Below are positions 7,117-15,823 of a stretch of DNA of 64,000 nucleotides, one piece after another. The DNA is from Oscillospiraceae bacterium (GTDB lineage: Bacteria > Bacillota > Clostridia > Oscillospirales > Oscillospiraceae). The stretch's first letter is position 1; every line of letters begins with the position of its first letter. The DNA lies in NCBI GenBank assembly GCA_009777775.1, contig WRLE01000018.1:1-64000 (forward strand), written 5' to 3'. Made by a program: the position numbers and the translations under genes. The notes below the pieces were generated by a model. It worked only from the letters and a program-made list of their open reading frames with translations. It did not search any database and was not told the DNA's origin.

Positions 7117-10005
7117 ATGGCACAAAAAACAACAAATAAAAAGACAAGCACAACAAATGCTAAAAACGCTTCCAGCAGGACAACTGCAGGCAAGCGCACT
7201 TCTGCTTCTAAAACTGCTCCCAAGCATAGTGGAGCCTCTCGTAATCCGCGTAGAAGAGAAATATCAGCGCTCGTATGTTTCTTGCTCTCAATATTTACTT
7301 TTATAGGCTATTGGAACTCAGAAGGTGCTTTCATTGGTCTTTTTTGTGGTTTGGCAAAGGCTTTACTGGGTAGTGGCTTTTATGTCTTACCTCCAGCTTT
7401 GTTTATGTGTTCGATAATACTGACATTCCACAGGGGGAGACCGGTTCGCTTCAGAGTAATCAGCGCATTAATGCTCACTGTCATCATAGGTTCTTTGGCA
7501 CATCTATTTATAGAGACACCTGAATACAAAATGTCCTTTTCAATGTTTGCGAGTCTGTGGACAGATGGATTGATGCTCAAGTCTGGTGGTGCCATTAGCG
7601 GCTCTTTAGCAGAAGTGTTTAATTGGGCTTTTGCAAAAGCTGGAGCGGCTACTGTGCTTATTTGTGCTGTGGTGTTCTTTTCGTTGGTGGCAATAAATAG
7701 AACAATTTCTGGGATTGTAGACGCAATTAAATCACGGGAAAGGTTGCAATATGTTCCCCAGCCTGAGCCAGAACCAAAACCAAGGACTTCTCGAACTCAA
7801 GAAAAAAAGGATACAAAAACCCCAGTGCAAGCATCTTCAAAAGCAATTGATATACCCATTGATACTCAAAGCGATGTCACAGAAGCAGATGAAAAAAGTA
7901 AAAAGTCTCGGGGGAGCTTTTTCTCAGCAACTCCAAGGGTGAAAACACCAGATCAGCTCATTAGCCAATATGCTATGCAAGAAAACGATGCAATCGCGAC
8001 AGAGCCAGACGGAGCTGAAAGTGAAATCAATGATGAAGAAATTATTGATATGCCCCTTGATATTCCCTTTATGGAAACGAGATCCAAAGGGGAGCGTTCA
8101 GTGGAGTTATCCCAAGAAAGAAGCAATCTTTTCAACGATTTGCAAACAATCATAGAAAAAGAAAGTCTACATGACGAAGCTATAAATGATAACATAGATG
8201 GAAATGAAGTTGCAAACTTCGAGACTACTGATGAAAATGAGATGAGCGATATTTCCAGTATTTTGGCTAATATTGCTGATACAGTTAATATTATTGATAC
8301 AGCTAATAATGCAAACAATACTGATATTGCTGATACGGCAAGTAATGAAAGTAATACAAGTAATGCTAATACTAATGAAGATGAACCTACATATGTATTT
8401 CCACCCATCGATCTTCTAAACGCTGGAACACCTGGTACACTCTCAGGTGTTGAAGATGAAGTGGAGACAAATAGAGAACGTCTTGAAGCTGCTTTTCGCA
8501 GTTTTGGGGTAAATGTCACCATATCAAATTCAACAAGAGGACCTGCTGTAACTAGATATGAAGCAGAATTGGAAGCAGGTATAAAACTCAGCAGACTAAC
8601 AGGGCTTGCGGATGATATCGCTTTATCCCTTGGTGCCAGCGGGGTGAGAATCGCTGCTATGCCCAACAAAATCTCCACGGTGGGTATCGAGGTACCAAAC
8701 AAAACGATCAGCACTGTGAATTTGCGAGATATAATAGAGTCAAAGGAGTTCCAAGGAGCCGACTCGAAAATGACATTTGCTTTGGGCATGGATATATCAG
8801 GGGAATCCATCGTTGGCAATGTTTCAAAATTACCCCATTTATTGGTGGCAGGGACTACTGGCTCGGGAAAATCAGTTTGTTTAAATTCGATAATATTAAG
8901 CATCTTATATAAAGCTAGCCCCGATGATGTGCGTTTCATTATGATTGACCCAAAAATGGTGGAATTTAAAGTCTACAACAATATACCTCATTTGCTTGTT
9001 CCTGTGGTGACAGACGTGAAAAAAGCTGCCGGTGCCCTCCAATGGGCAGTGGTGGAAATGATGAAAAGATATTCCCTTTTCTCGGAAACAAACGCCAGAG
9101 ATATAGAAGGATATAATCAAATAGCCAAAACTTCTGATGAATATGATGGGATTCCACAGGTTGTGATAGTCATTGATGAGCTTGCTGACTTGATGATGAT
9201 GGCAGCGCGGGAAGTTGAAGAATCTGTCTGTAGGGTTGCTCAAATGGGTCGTGCTGCTGGGATGCATTTGGTAATCGCCACACAAAGCCCTCGTGCTGAT
9301 GTCATCACCGGACTTATGAAAGCCAACATTCCGTCAAGAGTTGCTCTTAAAGTGTCGAGCGCTTTGGAATCGAGGATAATCTTGGATGCTGGTGGGAATG
9401 CCGATAAGCTGGTTGGTAATGGAGACATGCTCTATGCACCAGTGGGAACGGCAAAACCCTTGCGGGTGCAAGGCACATGGGTTTCTGACGCAGAGAGGGA
9501 GAAGGTCGTAGAATTTATTAAGAATGGTGGACAATCCCAGTATTCAGAAGAAGTCATGGATGAAATAGAAAAAGCGGCAGTGGATAAATCATCTGGAGAC
9601 AAATCCAAAGACGAGCAAGGGGATAACGATTATGATGAATTGGTTCCTTCTGCTGTTGATGTGATATTTGAAACTGGGCAAGCGTCAGTTTCAATGCTCC
9701 AGAGACGCTTGAAGCTGGGATATTCACGAGCTGCTAGAATTGTTGATCAATTGGAGGCATTGGGTGTTGTGGGTCCATTTGAGGGCTCAAAACCACGTAC
9801 TGTTCTCGTAACAAAGGAACAGTGGCAGCAAATGCAATATATTAGTGGAAATGCTCCAATAGATACTCCTTATATAGCTCCCGTTGTATCTGTCAGAGAG
9901 CTAATAGATGATAGCAATGATGATAGTGATGATGACAGCAATGACTACGATGACGACATGGATATGCAGCTGGCTAATGAAAATGAAAACAATGACGAAC
10001 TCTAA
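7117..10005 (+). CDS. ftsK: FtsK/SpoIIIE DNA translocase
   Basis: Hexameric ATP-driven DNA pump that clears chromosomes from the division or sporulation septum. Of 962 residues, 1-45 are basic and Ser/Thr/Lys-rich, about 48-195 hold four membrane helices, and 200-445 form a long charged linker with an Asn/Thr/Ala-rich low-complexity patch (about 385-425). The RecA-like motor has Walker A GTTGSGKS (about 578-586) and Walker B VIVIDELADL (about 682-691). A C-terminal winged-helix gamma domain (about 838-905) should read polar guide sequences. The last 45 residues are an unusual Asp/Asn-rich acidic tail. I cannot tell FtsK from SpoIIIE by sequence alone. A terminator lies 96 bases after the stop. 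Confidence 0.96.
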   Translation: MAQKTTNKKTSTTNAKNASSRTTAGKRTSASKTAPKHSGASRNPRRREISALVCFLLSIFTFIGYWNSEGAFIGLFCGLAKALLGSGFYVLPPALFMCSIILTFHRGRPVRFRVISALMLTVIIGSLAHLFIETPEYKMSFSMFASLWTDGLMLKSGGAISGSLAEVFNWAFAKAGAATVLICAVVFFSLVAINRTISGIVDAIKSRERLQYVPQPEPEPKPRTSRTQEKKDTKTPVQASSKAIDIPIDTQSDVTEADEKSKKSRGSFFSATPRVKTPDQLISQYAMQENDAIATEPDGAESEINDEEIIDMPLDIPFMETRSKGERSVELSQERSNLFNDLQTIIEKESLHDEAINDNIDGNEVANFETTDENEMSDISSILANIADTVNIIDTANNANNTDIADTASNESNTSNANTNEDEPTYVFPPIDLLNAGTPGTLSGVEDEVETNRERLEAAFRSFGVNVTISNSTRGPAVTRYEAELEAGIKLSRLTGLADDIALSLGASGVRIAAMPNKISTVGIEVPNKTISTVNLRDIIESKEFQGADSKMTFALGMDISGESIVGNVSKLPHLLVAGTTGSGKSVCLNSIILSILYKASPDDVRFIMIDPKMVEFKVYNNIPHLLVPVVTDVKKAAGALQWAVVEMMKRYSLFSETNARDIEGYNQIAKTSDEYDGIPQVVIVIDELADLMMMAAREVEESVCRVAQMGRAAGMHLVIATQSPRADVITGLMKANIPSRVALKVSSALESRIILDAGGNADKLVGNGDMLYAPVGTAKPLRVQGTWVSDAEREKVVEFIKNGGQSQYSEEVMDEIEKAAVDKSSGDKSKDEQGDNDYDELVPSAVDVIFETGQASVSMLQRRLKLGYSRAARIVDQLEALGVVGPFEGSKPRTVLVTKEQWQQMQYISGNAPIDTPYIAPVVSVRELIDDSNDDSDDDSNDYDDDMDMQLANENENNDEL

Positions 10006-10512
10006 TGAACACTATAATCGATAATAGCTAAATTATAAAAATCGATATATTTGAAACAATAACATAATAATATCGTATAAATATTCATAAACCAAGTATA
10101 AAGCAATCAAGAACACCTCTGTCCTTGATTGCTTTTAATCATTTTATATTGGTTTAGTCTTGTCCAGTATAATAAATATTTATTTTCGCAAAGATTATCC
10201 AGTATAAAGCTATATCCTGCAAGGGCTGTGTAAATTATTGCTTCTATTTTGTTACTGATTGTTCCTGCTTTTTCCATGGGGAAAAAAACATAAAAACAGT
10301 TAAATTAAATAGATGATATTCGGAAATACTCTGAATTTATGTGTAAACAAAACATGAATATCAAACTAAATCATGGTCAAGGAAATGATACCAAATATTA
10401 ACGGATTGAATCTCATCTGTAATCGACACAAAGGATACTTATCTATATACTCCCCTACAAGCGTGGGAATAAGAAGCGAAGTAACAACAACAGATGAACG
10501 GAGTCAGGACAA
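10006..10512. other. Gap between ftsK and the Tad operon
   Basis: This 507-base AT-rich stretch holds the ftsK terminator (10101-10136) and the leader of the Tad operon. TATAAT at 10168-10173 could be a -10 box, but the hexamer 17 bases upstream is a poor -35. The string TCCAGTATAA occurs twice (near 10163 and 10199). I saw no riboswitch core and no reading frame worth calling. Confidence 0.4.
10101..10136 (+). terminator. Rho-independent terminator after ftsK
   Basis: AAGCAATCAAG (10101-10111) pairs perfectly with CTTGATTGCTT (10124-10134) across a 12-base loop, and the stem runs into TTTT. Standard intrinsic terminator closing the metG-uppP-ftsK stretch. Confidence 0.85.
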
Positions 10513-11562
10513 ATGAGAACACACTTGCTTGTGGCATCAACGGATTATAGCTATACACAGCACTTGTCAAAGGTGATAGCGGAAGAACATATGGAGGTCT
10601 TTGAACTTAGTATTTGCAATACATTGGAGAGTTTGTATGAGCAACTTGCCATTAAAAAATACGATATTGCCATCATGGATGCAGGCTTAATGGAGGCGGC
10701 GGATTTGATATCAATTCATTTACCACTGCTTTTATGGTCGGAAATCGAAACCGAGAATAGTATTGACGAAAAAATCATTAGGATTAGAAAGTACCAGCGC
10801 ATATCGTCCATGATGAGTACTATCCTTGAGCTATATGCAAAGAGCTTACCGAATTTACGAAGCCCAGAGGGAAATAGAGCGCACATTACTGCTTTCTGGT
10901 CTCCAGTTGGAGGAGTGGGTAAAACAACAGCAGCTCTTGCATATTGTGCAAAAAGCGCAATACAAGGAAAGCAAGTATTGTATTTAAGCTTGGAACAGTT
11001 TTCTAGTACTCACACATATTTTGATGAAAGCGGAAAAGGTATAAGCTCGGTCTTTGAAATGCTAGAGTCGGGGGAAGGCAACATAGAAATCCTCATTAGG
11101 AGTCTTTGTAATTTTGATAAAGAGAGTGGTATATCATATTTTAGCCGACCGGATAATTTCGACGATATGAACATACTTACTGCTCAAAGCATAATTGAGT
11201 TGGTGGATGCCTGTGCGCGGATTACCGATGAGCTTGTTATTGATATGTCATCCACTTGTGACCAGCGTACACAAGCGGTATTTGAAATATCGGACAAAAT
11301 ATATATGGTGGCAGATTCTTCATATACTTCACAAGTAAAATACGAACAATTTACAAGTCAACACAATATATTTGATCATATCAGAGGAAAAACTGTTTTC
11401 ATCGCAAACAAAGGTGCCATTCTTAGTGCCGCATATATGGACGAAATAATTTCCTTTCCCCATGTGGCTCTCCCAGATCCTATTAACGTATATAAAAGCC
11501 TTTCTGGAATATCCTTTAACGAGCCATTGCATGAAGGAGAAACGCAGGTACTAATGCCATGA
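10513..11562 (+). CDS. tadZ: TadZ/CpaE-like ATPase of the Tad pilus
   Basis: ParA/MinD-type ATPase of 349 residues that places the Tad secretion machine at a site in the cell. Residues 1-115 form a degenerate receiver-like domain; the ATPase begins at about 122 with the deviant Walker A SPVGGVGKTTA (130-140). The position as first gene of a Tad operon and the receiver-plus-ParA architecture both fit TadZ/CpaE. The start has only a GGAGTC-like site (CGGAGTCAGGACAA). The stop overlaps the tadA start by four bases (ATGA). Confidence 0.88.
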   Translation: MRTHLLVASTDYSYTQHLSKVIAEEHMEVFELSICNTLESLYEQLAIKKYDIAIMDAGLMEAADLISIHLPLLLWSEIETENSIDEKIIRIRKYQRISSMMSTILELYAKSLPNLRSPEGNRAHITAFWSPVGGVGKTTAALAYCAKSAIQGKQVLYLSLEQFSSTHTYFDESGKGISSVFEMLESGEGNIEILIRSLCNFDKESGISYFSRPDNFDDMNILTAQSIIELVDACARITDELVIDMSSTCDQRTQAVFEISDKIYMVADSSYTSQVKYEQFTSQHNIFDHIRGKTVFIANKGAILSAAYMDEIISFPHVALPDPINVYKSLSGISFNEPLHEGETQVLMP

Positions 11563-12839
11563 CTGACTTAATGCGCCATTATTTAGTTGGAAAATTGAAA
11601 ACAGAAATCCAAGATCATGCAGAATTGACAAATCTAAATAATGATCAACTTAAAGCCCTTATTTCTAAAACACTTGAAGATAAGATCGAAGAAGCTAAAA
11701 CGATGCCAGATGAAGAGACAAGTGAGTTATGTTCCATAAATTATAAAGAAAAAAGGCTTGTTATAACAAGTGTTTTTGAATCCATCCGTGGTTTGGGAGT
11801 GCTCTGGGAAATAATATCAGATCCCGATGTTACTGAGGTGATGATTAATGGGTATCAAGACATTTTCATTGAAAAGCGTGGAACACTATTTAAGCTGGAC
11901 AACCAATTTGAAAGCAAGCGAGAGCTTGAAATCATCATTACAAAATTTGTTTCACGAGCGGGAAGAGCTGTAAACGAAAGTGAGCCTATTGTGGATTTTA
12001 GATTGGAAGATGGCTCTAGGGTAAATGCTGTAATGCCACCGATTGCGCTCAATGGACCCATTGTTACCATAAGGCGCTTTTCAAAAGAAACCATGACAAT
12101 TGATAAATTGATTGAATATGGTTCTTTGACACCGGAAGTTGCACAAGTTCTGAAAAGCCTGGTGGAATCTAAATATAATATTATAGTGAGTGGCGGTACT
12201 GGTAGCGGAAAGACAACATTTCTCAATGCTCTTTCCAACTTTATACCAGTTGACGAACGAATAATAACCATCGAGGATTCAGCAGAGCTTCAAATCAAAA
12301 ACATAGTTAATTTAGTTAGGCTGGAGACTCGAAATGCAGGTAGCGATGGTAAAGGAGCTATAACAATACGAGATCTAATCAAATCAGCACTACGAATGAG
12401 ACCAGAGAGAATCGTAGTGGGTGAAGTTCGAGGAGCCGAGGCATTGGATATGCTCCAAGCTATGAATACTGGACATGATGGCTCTTTATCGACAGGTCAT
12501 GCAAATTCCACTAGAGATATGCTCAGCCGTCTCGAAACCATGGTTTTACAAGGTGCTGAGGGGCTACCTTTGGAAGCTATTAGACAGCAGATTGTTTCAG
12601 CAGTTGATATTATTATCCATTTAGCTAGATTGCGTGACAGAAGCAGAAAGACAATGGAAATTGTAGAAGTGGTGGGTTTTGAAAAATCAAGCAATCATAT
12701 TATACTCAATCCCCTCTATGAATTTCGTGAAACAGCTGGAAGTACAAAAAGCACAGTAGTGGGGCAGCTTACTCGGACAACAAACCCCATGATGAATAAA
12801 CATAAGCTGGAAATTGCAGGAATCGGTCTAGATATATGA
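11559..12839 (+). CDS. tadA: Tad pilus assembly ATPase TadA/CpaF
   Basis: Type II/IV secretion ATPase of 426 residues that powers pilus assembly from the cytoplasm. The N-terminal 60 residues are charged helix, followed by the CpaF N-domain. The motor has Walker [10 protein letters not shown] (212-220), the Asp box ITIEDSAEL (236-244), Walker [10 protein letters not shown] (284-292) and the His box around [12 protein letters not shown] (His306, His314). All catalytic elements are present and the length is normal. It overlaps tadZ upstream and tadB downstream by four bases each, indicating tight translational coupling. Confidence 0.96.
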   Translation: MTDLMRHYLVGKLKTEIQDHAELTNLNNDQLKALISKTLEDKIEEAKTMPDEETSELCSINYKEKRLVITSVFESIRGLGVLWEIISDPDVTEVMINGYQDIFIEKRGTLFKLDNQFESKRELEIIITKFVSRAGRAVNESEPIVDFRLEDGSRVNAVMPPIALNGPIVTIRRFSKETMTIDKLIEYGSLTPEVAQVLKSLVESKYNIIVSGGTGSGKTTFLNALSNFIPVDERIITIEDSAELQIKNIVNLVRLETRNAGSDGKGAITIRDLIKSALRMRPERIVVGEVRGAEALDMLQAMNTGHDGSLSTGHANSTRDMLSRLETMVLQGAEGLPLEAIRQQIVSAVDIIIHLARLRDRSRKTMEIVEVVGFEKSSNHIILNPLYEFRETAGSTKSTVVGQLTRTTNPMMNKHKLEIAGIGLDI

Positions 12840-13630
12840 AAACTCGAAGCTTAGATATAAATAATAAAACTATTGGAAAAATTCAGGTTCCTGACTATTC
12901 CCAAAGCCCTTCTGGCTTACTTGACCATTTAGTAGCTTTTGCCATTGGATTTCTCGCAGGTAGCGGCGTAATGTATATTTTTTATAAAATTACCAGTATA
13001 TCATTAATTGGAGGAGTACTCATCGGTATTGCCAACATAATTACATCTGCTATAGCCTCAGTTCAAAAGCGTGAAACCAAGCTAAGAGCGCAGTTTTATG
13101 ATTTATTGGAAGCCTTATCGGTATCGATGCGAGCAGGGAGTCCTCTGGTCAAAGCTCTTAATAATGCTAGAGAAGACTTGGTGGTTGTTTATCCGGAAGA
13201 TAGCGACATTATCGTGGAAATCGACATATTACTCGGTAGATTTAATAACGCTGTTGCCATGTCCGAAGCCTTTGCCGACTTTGCTGTACGTAGTGGTTTG
13301 GAAGATATAGCCAGCTTTGCATCTATATATGCAACCATTGAAGGTAAGTCAGGCAGAGATGACGAAATTGTCAGGGAAACCCAGCAGATAATAGCAGCTA
13401 AAATGGAAATAGAAATGGAAATTGATACGATGCTCCTTGCGGCTAAAACAGAAGTAAATATCATGCTTTTCATGCCCTTGGTTATTTTAGGTATCATAGC
13501 ATATGCTGGTGCGGGGTTTATGGATGCTATATATACAACAGGAGCAGGGCGCATTGTTTCCACATTTGGACTCATTGTTTTCATAATAAGCTATGTGATG
13601 GCAAAAAAATTCAGCAATGTCAAATTGTGA
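12836..13630 (+). CDS. tadB: TadB-like inner membrane platform protein
   Basis: Type II secretion F (T2SSF) domain membrane protein of 264 residues. Two N-terminal hydrophobic helices (about 30-80) precede a cytoplasmic helical T2SSF domain (about 85-195, with LLEALSVSMRAGSPLVKAL near its start) and two C-terminal helices (about 203-258). With TadC it forms the membrane platform on which TadA acts. It overlaps tadA by four bases. Confidence 0.9.
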   Translation: MKTRSLDINNKTIGKIQVPDYSQSPSGLLDHLVAFAIGFLAGSGVMYIFYKITSISLIGGVLIGIANIITSAIASVQKRETKLRAQFYDLLEALSVSMRAGSPLVKALNNAREDLVVVYPEDSDIIVEIDILLGRFNNAVAMSEAFADFAVRSGLEDIASFASIYATIEGKSGRDDEIVRETQQIIAAKMEIEMEIDTMLLAAKTEVNIMLFMPLVILGIIAYAGAGFMDAIYTTGAGRIVSTFGLIVFIISYVMAKKFSNVKL

Positions 13631-13702
13631 TGGGTCACATATATGTATTGATATTACTTTAGTTTCTTGCCGAAAAAGTATTTATTGAGGAGACCTAAAG
13701 CC

Positions 13703-14755
13703 ATGTTAATAATCATAATGAGTATAGCAACCGCTTTAATGCTGTCTTGGTTTATACTTTTGTGGCGGGTCAGCCGAGAGGACTGGATTGCTGCTGCATA
13801 TTGCAAAGTCCTGGATAATACAGCTACTGTTATGAAACTGCGAAAAAAGGAAAAAAGCAGGCGAGAAAAACTAGATAGATATAGAGGAATTGCCGCATTT
13901 GGTGCTGGTTTTTTTCACAAAAACATAGAAAAAGAAGCTGAAAAACTCGAATTGGAAAATGACAGCATTCAAAAAGGTGACATCAAAGGTATTAGCATTT
14001 TTACCATGCCAGGTTATGTCATCTTAAGGGAATTTGATGCCATAGGTAGGGGTGCAATTCATAAAGGTATAATGGTGAAAAGCTATGAACTATATGGAAA
14101 GAAACATGCCAACAATAAAACAAAACAGTTATTAGCCCGTTTGTTGTCCTATCCTCTCATTGGCTTGGCTTTAACCATCACCCTTGGAGTCATGCTCCTT
14201 GCCTCAGATAACTTCACCGCAGGAATGGCTATAATGGGAGTTGGTTCGGTTTTGACCTTGGTGCTTGTGTATGCATTATATGATGAACTAAGTGATAAAG
14301 TGAATAAACGTAGAGAAGCCATCAGTAAACAATTTCCAAATGTTGTATCGAAACTTGCTCTTTTGGTGACCTCTGGCATGATAATGGATAGAGCATGGAA
14401 AGAGACAGCATATAGTAGCGAAGCGGAACTATATCTGGAAATGCAATTGACAGCGGACGAACTAGATAATTTGGTCAGCCCAGAGGCAGCCTTTAGCAAC
14501 TTCATAATACGATGTAATACAAAGGAAACATCAAAGCTGGCATCTGCTTTATTACAGAATCTATCAAAAGGGAATGCAGAAATAGGTAGGCTCTTAAAGA
14601 ATATGGCACAAGAAGCCTGGCAGGAGCGGCGTCGAACAGCGAAACGCGATGCAGAAAATGCCAATTCCAAACTCATGATACCGACAATGCTTTTGTTTAT
14701 CGCAATATTGATTATGCTGATGGTACCAATAGCCATGAATTTTTCAGGCTTGTAG
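13703..14755 (+). CDS. tadC: TadC-like membrane platform protein
   Basis: Second T2SSF-family protein of the Tad machine. From the ATG at 13703 it has 350 residues. That start is preferred because GAGGAG lies 10 bases upstream; an in-frame TTG at 13667 has no ribosome site. One N-terminal helix (about 1-22), a long basic cytoplasmic region (to about 150), two central helices (about 151-205), a T2SSF domain (about 210-320) and one last helix are visible. TadB and TadC are paralogues that form a heteromeric platform. Confidence 0.87.
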   Translation: MLIIIMSIATALMLSWFILLWRVSREDWIAAAYCKVLDNTATVMKLRKKEKSRREKLDRYRGIAAFGAGFFHKNIEKEAEKLELENDSIQKGDIKGISIFTMPGYVILREFDAIGRGAIHKGIMVKSYELYGKKHANNKTKQLLARLLSYPLIGLALTITLGVMLLASDNFTAGMAIMGVGSVLTLVLVYALYDELSDKVNKRREAISKQFPNVVSKLALLVTSGMIMDRAWKETAYSSEAELYLEMQLTADELDNLVSPEAAFSNFIIRCNTKETSKLASALLQNLSKGNAEIGRLLKNMAQEAWQERRRTAKRDAENANSKLMIPTMLLFIAILIMLMVPIAMNFSGL

Positions 14756-14770
14756 AAAGGGGGGAGAAGG

Positions 14771-14992
14771 ATGTTGGGGATTATTAAATCGATTCCACTT
14801 GCCGTGTACTTTTCAATAAGCAGGTTTATTGGAACCCTAAAAAGAGACGATAGAGGCTTATCCGGCGTTGTTGTGGCTATACTCTTGATTTTAGTCGCTG
14901 TGCTTGCAATTTTATTGATATGGACTTTCTTAGGTGATTGGCTAGAGGAACTATGGACAAATATCACAAATCAAGGCAACAGCATTAGTTAG
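14771..14992 (+). CDS. Flp-type type IVb prepilin (probable major pilin)
   Basis: Protein of 73 residues with a basic N-terminus, a prepilin-like junction (KRDDRGLSG, about 24-32) and one long hydrophobic helix (about 32-54), then a short acidic tail. Size, position directly after tadC and the single helix after a Gly-rich processing site fit the Flp1 family of type IVb pilins found in Firmicutes Tad loci. The leader would be cut by the prepilin peptidase at 19312. The ribosome site is AAAGGGGGGAG. The exact cleavage point is inferred. Confidence 0.75.
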   Translation: MLGIIKSIPLAVYFSISRFIGTLKRDDRGLSGVVVAILLILVAVLAILLIWTFLGDWLEELWTNITNQGNSIS

Positions 14993-15105
14993 CAAAATGT
15001 ACATCAATAGTTGAAACAATAACGGCGATAAAGAGTTATTTTTTCATGACGAGACATGGAAACCTGGAAATAAATAAATCATGATAACGAAAGAGGGTGG
15101 TCGTG

Positions 15106-15741
15106 GTGAGTATTTTTAAAGATAACAAAGGCGATGCGGTTGTAGAAGCGACCATCCTTTTTCCCATCATGATAATGATATTTGCAGCATTGGTGCTGTT
15201 GGCAATTTATTTACCCACACGAGCACTTCTCCAGAGCTCGTCTCAATATGCAGCTACTGTCATATCAACAACCATCAGTGATACTTGGCTTATTTTCGAC
15301 GAAACTGCTATGGTCTATGCTTGGGAGACAGATAGAAATCGACTTCCCAGCGTCTATGCTTCTCCTCTGTCAGGTATCAGTGATGTTGCTAGCTTGGGAG
15401 AAGATATAGTTACACATATGGAAAGCCTTGGACTTAGTTCGAAAGCAGGCACATTGACGGTGGATTGTTATATCATCAATATGCTTGTCTACAAGGAGGT
15501 GGTGGTTACTGCCACGAGGGAGTTTGAGCTTCCAATTAGCTTGGCGATTATCCGCTTTCCTGATGTTATCACCATAACTGTGACCTCAACCGCAGTTGTG
15601 CAAAATGGAGACGAATTTTTACGCAACATGGAGCTAGCGGTGGACTTTCTTGAATATATAAACAAAAAGTTCAATTTAAGCGACATCACTGAAGTTCTCG
15701 GTGATTATTGGAGCGATGTCTCATCTTTCTTTAGTTGGTGA
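15106..15741 (+). CDS. TadE-like pseudopilin
   Basis: Protein of 211 residues beginning MSIFKDNKGDAVVEATILFP, the TadE-like pattern of a short basic leader, a Gly, a Glu five residues later and a hydrophobic helix (about 13-36). TadE/TadF pseudopilins are processed by the prepilin peptidase and start or regulate pilus assembly. The start is a GTG; among GTGs at 15097, 15103 and 15106 the last is best spaced (8 bases) from AGAGGG. The 113 bases upstream of it hold no other gene. Confidence 0.8.
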   Translation: MSIFKDNKGDAVVEATILFPIMIMIFAALVLLAIYLPTRALLQSSSQYAATVISTTISDTWLIFDETAMVYAWETDRNRLPSVYASPLSGISDVASLGEDIVTHMESLGLSSKAGTLTVDCYIINMLVYKEVVVTATREFELPISLAIIRFPDVITITVTSTAVVQNGDEFLRNMELAVDFLEYINKKFNLSDITEVLGDYWSDVSSFFSW

Positions 15742-15823
15742 ATGAAATTAGCAACAACAAAAGCAATAGCATTAGGCAAAAGCAGCAATAGACAAAAGCA
15801 GCAATTAAATGAGGTTATATAAA

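Noticed and set aside
7953-8939. A 328-codon open frame on the minus strand opposite ftsK
   Set aside because: It lies wholly inside the ftsK motor and linker region, has no ribosome site and its composition reflects the complementary strand.
14149-14967. A 272-codon minus-strand frame opposite tadC and the pilin gene
   Set aside because: It overlaps two well supported genes and shows no domain or ribosome site.
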